Shown one piece after another: positions 33,001 to 64,000 of a DNA stretch of 64,000 nt. The first letter of the stretch is position 1. Each line of letters begins with the position of its first letter. A model generated the notes under the pieces. That model saw nothing but the letters and a program-made list of their open reading frames with translations. It searched no databases and had not been told where the DNA came from. This DNA is from Piscicola geometra (taxonomy: Eukaryota > Annelida > Clitellata > Hirudinida > Piscicolidae), in contig OX030970.1 in NCBI GenBank assembly GCA_943735955.1, positions 2,536,184-2,600,183 of the forward strand. Reading direction: 5' to 3'. The position numbers were made by a program, and so were the translations under genes.

Positions 33001-35903
33001 AACTTTTTATTATTATTCAAAGCCCATTTAGCCCATATAGGACCCATATAGGACCCACATAGGCTTTCCATAAAAACACTTTAACTTTTTTTATTATTCA
33101 AAACCCATTTAGCCCATATAGGACCCATATAGGACCCACATAGGCTTTCCATAAAAACACTTTAACTTTTTTTATTATTCAAAACTCATTTAGCCCATAT
33201 AGGACCCATATAGGACCCACATAGGCTTTCTATAAAAACACTTCAACTTTTTTTATTATTCAAAGCCCATTTAGCCCATATAGGACCCATATAGGACCCA
33301 CATAGGCTTTCCATAAAAACACTTTAATTTTTTTATTTATTCAAAGCCCATTTAGCCCATATAGGACCCATATAGGACCCATATAGGTTTTCCATAAAAA
33401 CACTTTAACTTTTATTATTATTCAAAGCTCATTTAGTCCATTTAGGACCCATATACTTCCCAAATAGGTTTTTCTTTAAAAACACGTTAAATTTTATTCT
33501 TTTTTAAAGCCCATTTAGCCCATATAGGACCCATATAGGGCCAATATAGATAATCTCTAGCCCACGAAGCCCATATAGGACCCATATAGGACCCATATTG
33601 ATTACCCTTAGCCCATTTAGCCCATATGGGACCCATATAGGCCCATATAGAATGTTCACAGGGTTTTGACTAACATGAATTTATAATTAAACGTTTGTAA
33701 ATTGATTTTAAAAAAATAAATCAATGAATATAATCATAACTAGACGGCAGTTTTTAATCTATAGATTTTATATTAGAACAATGAGTTAATTATTAAATTA
33801 ATGTATATAAATAAGAGCTGTTCGACGATTAAAAATTTTAATCGCCGTTAATTATTCGATTAAAAATTTTAATCGCCGTTAATTATTCGATTAAAAATTT
33901 TAATCGTGCGTTAATCTTATTTTAACGCAATGTTTTTAACATACTTGACATTAGTATGAAATAGTATTTAACTTTTTGTCCTCTTACAAATGTAATAACA
34001 ATTTTATCAGAATCTTTGTATAAAAGTAATCCACATTTTACAGAAAAAAAGAATCCATAAATGACAAAAAATTCAAAGTTCACACATCCTTTTTGAGCCA
34101 GTTACTCAAGCAAACAAGTTTTTCCACAATAGTTGGATATAAAGAGACTCTTTTCTTGCTAACTAAGTGTTCTGACAAGCTGAATAAATGTTCACATGAA
34201 ACTGTACTTACACGAGATGAGAATTACTTTCTTGCCAGTTTCGGATATGCTATTTCGTGTTGTTCACATCAAACAAGAGAACAACTTTAAAGGCCTACCT
34301 CAGATTCTTTTCAATAACGTTTAATGAATGACTTAGTAATCATTCAGGTATTTTCATCAACAGAATCTGAATTTACATATATTTGAGGTCTTTTGTTTGG
34401 TGAAGGCTGTATAGTTTCTGAGATTTTCTTTTCTTTTTATAATTTCTTCAACTCTTTCATTTTTTGGAAAACATTGTAAAATTTTAAATTAGGGGTCTAA
34501 TGATGTGGCAATTCTTGACCATTGGATATTCTGATTATTCATTCTCTGTTCCAATTTGGGGAGACTTTTTGTGTGTTAAAGGAATGACATAAGCTGGATC
34601 ATCTTCTGAAGTGCATATTCTTGTGTAAAGTGACAAATTGTAAGTAACACTATTGAAAATTTAAAGTATTTTTCAACCCCTAGAAGTTCTGTTTCAAATC
34701 TTCAAAAAATTAGAAATTTTTTGATGAAATGCAATTGTTCCCATTCGTTTGTTGACAGTAGTGTTTGTGTTCACTTGCTGACAACGTAATCAAATCAGCA
34801 AAAAACAGTTAAATTTGGATAAGTTTAAATTCATTGAAATTGTTAAAGGCGTTAATGTTTTAAAAATGCGTTAAAATATTTAACGCAATTAAACATTTTA
34901 ACGGTCATTAATTGATTTACGCGTTAATTAAAAGTTAACTTAGATTAAAGCACAGCTCTAATATAAACATATGGTTATTAAATTTGTGTATATGAATATG
35001 AAATTAATAATTGTAAAAAATATTGGTTTCAGGACTGGTACTATTACAAGCGAAAGACCCAAAACACCACCAAGTTCTGGCCCTTGACTCCAGGCTGTGT
35101 TCCTTCTGGCTGGTTCAAGGATTTCCTGGCCTCAAAAACACAAGATAGCATGTGGGAAATGTGGTTCATCTACTTCAGTGAGATGATGGGTCTGTTCACT
35201 GTCTATAGGTTTGTTCACTGTCTATAGGTTTGTTCACTGTCTATAGGTGTGTTCACTGTCTATAGGTTTGTTCACTGTCTATAGGTTTGTTCACTGTCTA
35301 TAGGTTTGTTCACTGTCTATAGGTTTGTTCACTGTCTATAGGTTTGTTCCTTGTCTATAGGTTTGTTCACTGTCTATAGGTGTGTTCACTGTCTATAGGT
35401 GTGTTCACTGTCTATAGGTGTGTTCACTGTCTATAGGTGTGTTCACTGTCTATAGGTGTGTTCACTGTCTATAGGTTTGTTAAAATAATTTTTCTCTAAT
35501 ATTTCGAACTGAGTATGACACCATTCATTGTCTTAGTAGCCTGAAAATTAAAAATTTAGAAATGTAATAAACTTTAAAACTAACTATCTACTCATCTTCC
35601 TTACCATCTTACTCATCTTATTATCCATCCATCCATCCATCCATCCATCCATCCATCCATCCATCCATCCATCCATCCATCCATCCATCCATCCATCCAC
35701 GCAGCAACATAGAGAACGTAAGAGCAGACCCACAATCAGCACTGGGCGTGAACAGAGAAGAAGTGGGACTACATTTCCCCCGCAAGGGATCTGACAAGTA
35801 CGAACTGTTACTACAACACTGGGATCAGCACTGGGAAGATATCTTACCCGATGAACCCGTCAAGTTTGGATGGAGTGGCGAAATCTTGGACGACGTTGAA
35901 TGA
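21013..35903 (+). CDS. GT-B: paralog of GT-A, type II membrane glycosyltransferase-like
   Basis: Six exons: 21013-21159, 26286-26472, 26569-26976, 27102-27187, 35033-35208, 35705-35903 (TGA). They sum to 1203 nt, 400 aa. Exon 2, 4 and 5 lengths (187, 86, 176) and all phases equal those of GT-A. Residues 9-27 are a signal anchor ([19 protein letters not shown]). [28 protein letters not shown] (EDD at 201-203) and [14 protein letters not shown] match GT-A. The Thr-rich linker in exon 3 is shorter, and the C-terminus lacks the last two residues of GT-A. Intron 1 (5.1 kb) and intron 4 (7.8 kb) are swollen by a SINE, hAT elements and a CACTA transposon, yet no coding base is hit. A second in-frame Met (21025) could also start. 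A donor-adjacent 19-bp minisatellite and a (CCAT)n tract fill intron 5. Confidence 0.82.
21868..22060 (+). mobile_element. Second copy of the TGCTCGTC-tailed SINE
   Basis: Aligns by eye with the 18.3-18.6 kb SINE read on its own strand: AACGACTCTCGGTTTGG, TGTTCCTAGTTTCGAATG (decayed B box), GCCTTAGTGGCGTAGAAA, ACACGCCAC, then GTGCTCGTCATTATTATT. It is more diverged and lies in GT-B intron 1. Confidence 0.7.
22060..22260 (+). repeat. Degenerate (TTATAT/ATT)n tail of SINE
   Basis: Short-period AT array (TATTATTATATT-type units) continuing directly from the SINE at 21868-22060; an aged version of the pure (ATT)n tail of the other copy. Confidence 0.7.
23380..24040 (-). mobile_element. LINE reverse-transcriptase C-terminal fragment nested in hAT
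   Basis: The minus strand encodes [18 protein letters not shown], then [28 protein letters not shown] and [14 protein letters not shown], the classic tail of a CR1/Jockey-like reverse transcriptase. Internal stops and frameshifts mark it as dead. Confidence 0.75.
24544..25260 (-). pseudogene. Second hAT element fragment with transposase dimerisation domain
   Basis: The right part encodes, on minus (25189-24818), a hAT C-terminal dimerisation segment: [53 protein letters not shown]. The left end begins TAGAGGTCGAACATTGA and carries TCCCGGTCCCGTCCCGTTCCCG-type repeats, like another hAT terminus. I found no matching right terminus or duplication, so it is 5'-truncated. It is nested in the larger hAT. 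Confidence 0.7.
25295..25520 (+). pseudogene. hAT transposase C-terminus of the outer element
   Basis: In frame: [54 protein letters not shown], then [14 protein letters not shown]. This is the hAT dimerisation domain. The stop after GENI and the missing N-terminal part make it a pseudogene. Confidence 0.8.
27402..27790. repeat. Left subterminal array of the CACTA element
   Basis: Short units of CCCATATGGG, GGGCTGCCCATATAGG and similar, largely self-complementary. It contains a perfect inverted pair of about 37 bp (27433-27469 and 27592-27628) built around CATGTCAAAATGCTACACCG. Gly-Pro-Ile-Trp-Ala open frames on both strands are repeat artefacts. Confidence 0.9.
28028..29650 (-). CDS. CACTA element second gene, DUF4806-type protein
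   Basis: A multi-exon minus-strand gene. Exon 1 (29650-29458) encodes [20 protein letters not shown] and FWPP...[12 protein letters not shown], the N-terminal module usual in DUF4806 proteins. Exon 2 (29320-29227) gives [17 protein letters not shown]. Exon 3 starts at 29146 ([20 protein letters not shown]). A later exon gives [20 protein letters not shown] and [20 protein letters not shown], and the last exons give [20 protein letters not shown] and [16 protein letters not shown], the DUF4806 core. Precise middle junctions are unsure because exon-like modules are duplicated. DUF4806 proteins commonly accompany such transposases; their role is not known. Confidence 0.65.
29741..31888 (-). CDS. 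CACTA transposase (Tnp2-like), 715 aa
   Basis: Single uninterrupted exon. I start it at [20 protein letters not shown] (31888) because SR.RH.K+K openings are usual in this family; an upstream in-frame Met exists at 31933. Residues about 60-100 hold three tandem copies of [16 protein letters not shown] repeats, then an acidic Ser/Asp region. Catalytic-type motifs: NIDGIPLF (D233), [20 protein letters not shown] (D311), [15 protein letters not shown] (D390) and [19 protein letters not shown] (E552). CERC supplies possible zinc ligands. It would cut and rejoin the element's ends in the nucleus. Intact frame implies it may still be active. Confidence 0.88.
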   Translation of the reverse strand: MDNVFSYCRSTRARHIKRKVAEILESNHSQESNSSKKSAKVKDFKCRVIDDSARAKGLCEKACSPRVKGLDERACSPRVKGFDERACSPRVKGFDEVIISEILNESSNYEMTSDDDEIIYSDFDIESHNSNAKSSSDSDTSDSDLKQQLVTWALMYNISHKAQSELLHILAKHGLKVPRDSRTLLSTPKQAVISKIAGGDYNYLSISKALNSELQLYPHLANLDSLTLHFNIDGIPLFNSSLTQLWPILGRIKENKIMRVFVVALYCGKTKPLSLEEFLKDFVCEVKLLVLKGYKFNGKNIQIVIDAIICDAPARAFVKCIKGHSGYNSCERCVQIGFFFKGKVTLPKINCNLRTDSGFKDRSDEDHHSYGKQSPLEGLGIGLVTQFPLDYMHLVCLGVMKRMIGLWFKGPLKNRLHKLVLDNISENLRNLRVHLPNEFARKPRSIYEYGKWKATELRQFLIYTGLIVLKGRLAEEAYKNFTTLSVAISLLLNPSMIDHNSLACDLLKNFVQNFSLLYGDEYLVYNIHSLVHLADDAKKYGPLDEISAFPYENCLGQIKKLVRRPSNPVAQIVRRLAEKENLVKFEKKIQPIHKKPHVNGPLPDDKFYKQFQQFCDADKLVTIAQGNNCFEFEDKILLIKNILINQFDKTLAYCAILEKRGSFFDQPLDSSLLGMHRVKIDSKKMITVEINSLSKKLLLLPYNKMYVSLPLLHRK
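32215..33641. repeat. Right subterminal tandem array, about 17 units of about 80 bp
   Basis: Each unit reads approximately AGCCCATTTAGCCCATATAG, then GACCCATATAGGACCCACAT, then AGGCTTTCCATAAAAACACT and a T-rich spacer (TTTAACTTTTTTTATTATTC). Units are highly similar in the centre and diverge toward the terminus. Lies 5' of the transposase; probably the transposase-binding array typical of CACTA ends and perhaps its promoter region. Confidence 0.9.
33813..34960. mobile_element. Decayed hAT-like element in GT-B intron 4
   Basis: Left end AAGAGCTGTTCGACGATTAA, right end ...TAAAGCACAGCTCTA, inverted-repeat-like. Flanks ATATAAAT (33805-33812) and ATATAAAC (34961-34968) match at 7 of 8. Subterminal TTAATCG/GCGTTAA repeats lie at both ends. 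Interior coding is degraded. It sits 150 bp downstream of the CACTA element. A related end (GAGCTGTTCCAAGATTAAAC) occurs near 24492. Confidence 0.6.
35194..35482 (+). repeat. 19-bp minisatellite in GT-B intron 5, about 15 units
   Basis: Unit GTTTGTTCACTGTCTATAG, with GTGTG variants and one CCTTGTC variant shared with the GT-A array. The array begins inside exon 5 (TTCACTGTCTATAG) and repeats the exon/intron junction. Confidence 0.95.
35621..35699 (+). repeat. (CCAT)n tract before GT-B exon 6
   Basis: About 19 tandem CCAT units ending five bases before the acceptor CAG at 35702-35704; a C/T-rich stretch that may serve as polypyrimidine tract. GT-A's last intron lacks it. Confidence 0.9.
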
Positions 35904-63113
<27,210 letters not shown>

Positions 63114-63365
63114 GTAATAAAGATGTTTCGCTTTTTTTCGTTTATGGGAGCTTTTGAAACAATGATCATCTCAACTAATGTTTAAGATTTTAAAATTAAA
63201 TATTTTTGAATTTATCCTATTTTGAAAATTTACAGTTTCTTTTCTTTCAAAGCACACTCGTTTCAGTCGTTATCATTAATCAATTAGACGTTCCTTTCTG
63301 TCACGCATTTTATTAACTAAACATTTTTTTAAATTTGGAAAACCTGAAATCATTCTTCAATTCAT

Positions 63366-64000
63366 TCATTTTTCCATCCATCGTTCTCTCCATACCTCCA
63401 TCTTTCCACCCCTCCATCCTTCCATCTCTCCACCCCTCCATCCTTTCATTTCTACACCCCTCACCCCTACACCCTCTTCATCTCTCAATCTTTCATCCCT
63501 CTCTCCCTCTTTCATCCCTCCTCCTTCCATCCCTCCCTCCTCCTCTCTTTCCATCTGTACCTCCTTCCATCCATCCCTCCCTCCATCCCTCCCTCCTCCT
63601 CTTTCCATCCCTCCATCCATCCCTCCCTCCATCCCTCCATCCATCCCTCCCTCCATCCCTCCCTCCTTCTCCATCCCTCCATCCATCCATCCCTCCCTCC
63701 CTCCTCCCTCCCTCCATCCCTCCCTCCATCCATCCATCCCTTCTTTCATCCCTCCCTCCATCCCTCCATCCATCTCTCCCTCCATCTCTCCCTCCATCCC
63801 TTCATCCATCCCTCCCTCCATCCCTCCCTCCATCCCTCCATCCCTCCATCCATCCCTCCATCCCTCCATCCATCCCTCCTTCTATCCCTCCCTCCATCCC
63901 TCCATCCATCCCTCTCTCCATCCCTCCCTCCATCCCTCCATCCATCCCTCCCTCCATCCCTCCCTTCATCCCTCCCTCCATCCTTCCCTCCTCCTCTCTC
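63366..64000 (+). repeat. Polypyrimidine (CCATCCCTCCCT)n tract to the right edge
   Basis: Over 600 bases of CATC/CCTC units, purine-poor on plus, continuing past the window. Lies in the Ig gene's intron after the donor at 63114. Met-Glu-Gly-Gly frames on minus are artefacts. Confidence 0.95.

Larger units (their letters stand above)
27390..33663. mobile_element. Complete CACTA/EnSpm-like DNA transposon, 6.27 kb
   Basis: Perfect 22-bp terminal inverted repeats: the left end begins CCCTGTGAACATTCTATATG and the right end is its exact reverse complement (33642-33663). Flanking TTT on both sides (27387-27389, 33664-33666) fits a 3-bp CACTA-type duplication. Both subterminal regions are arrays of CCCATATAGGACC-type units. 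The minus strand encodes a Tnp2-like transposase (29741-31888) and, downstream, a DUF4806-type second gene (28028-29650). Inserted in intron 4 of GT-B. The intact transposase frame suggests a recent arrival. Confidence 0.9.

Noticed and set aside
32215..33641. Regularly spaced repeats resembling repeat-spacer units
   Set aside because: The spacers are themselves repeated T-rich sequence and the array lies between a transposon's end and its transposase.
63366..63869. Met-Glu-Gly-Gly-rich frame on minus
   Set aside because: Translation of (CCATCCCTCC)n repeats at the right edge.

Overview
This is an AT-rich, intron-rich animal nuclear window. It holds three multi-exon gene systems, one tRNA gene, dense transposon debris and many micro- and minisatellites. 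Short introns, tRNA-derived SINEs, RTE/CR1-like LINE scraps, hAT and CACTA DNA transposons and homopeptide-rich exons suggest an invertebrate. A spiralian such as an annelid or leech would fit, but that is a low-confidence guess. There is no bacterial-style operon and no CRISPR. All gene models were built by hand from open frames, GT/AG (one GC/AG) splice signals and matching intron phases.

Left (1-12.5 kb, minus strand): the 3' two-thirds of a LYST-like BEACH-domain gene. I could chain 31 exons (2043 codons) with consistent phases: an ARM-like region with acidic and Ser/Pro inserts, then PH, BEACH and the start of the C-terminal WD-type region, which runs off the left edge. A tRNA-Pro(TGG) gene sits on the same strand inside a 174-bp LYST intron.

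Middle (13.3-35.9 kb): two paralogous type II membrane proteins with a GT-A-like glycosyltransferase look, in head-to-head orientation. GT-A is on the minus strand (13326-17183, 6 exons, 444 aa). GT-B is on the plus strand (21013-35903, 6 exons, 400 aa). Both keep full reading frames. Both carry the same 19-bp minisatellite at the same splice donor. GT-B's introns have absorbed a hAT element with nested insertions, a complete 6.3-kb CACTA/EnSpm-like transposon (perfect inverted ends, Tnp2-type transposase plus a DUF4806-type second gene) and a second hAT-like element. The 3.8-kb gap between the paralogs holds a SINE with a long (TAA)n tail, a hAT MITE and a LINE 3' fragment.

Right (35.9-64 kb, plus strand): 5.7 kb with little coding signal and a very long (AC)n tract. 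Then comes a gene whose signal-peptide exon (41668-41737) joins in phase, across an 18.7-kb intron, to exons at 60471-63113. These encode an immunoglobulin-type domain interrupted by Asn-, Ser/Gly- and His-rich inserts, then a Gln/His/Pro-rich stretch; the gene continues past the right edge. The intron holds a tRNA-Thr-like SINE, several minisatellites and no exon I can support.

The most unusual points are the minisatellites seeded exactly on a 5' splice site in both glycosyltransferase paralogs, the mosaic identity between those paralogs, the intact CACTA element with its two repeat arrays and fold-back end, and the intronic tRNA.
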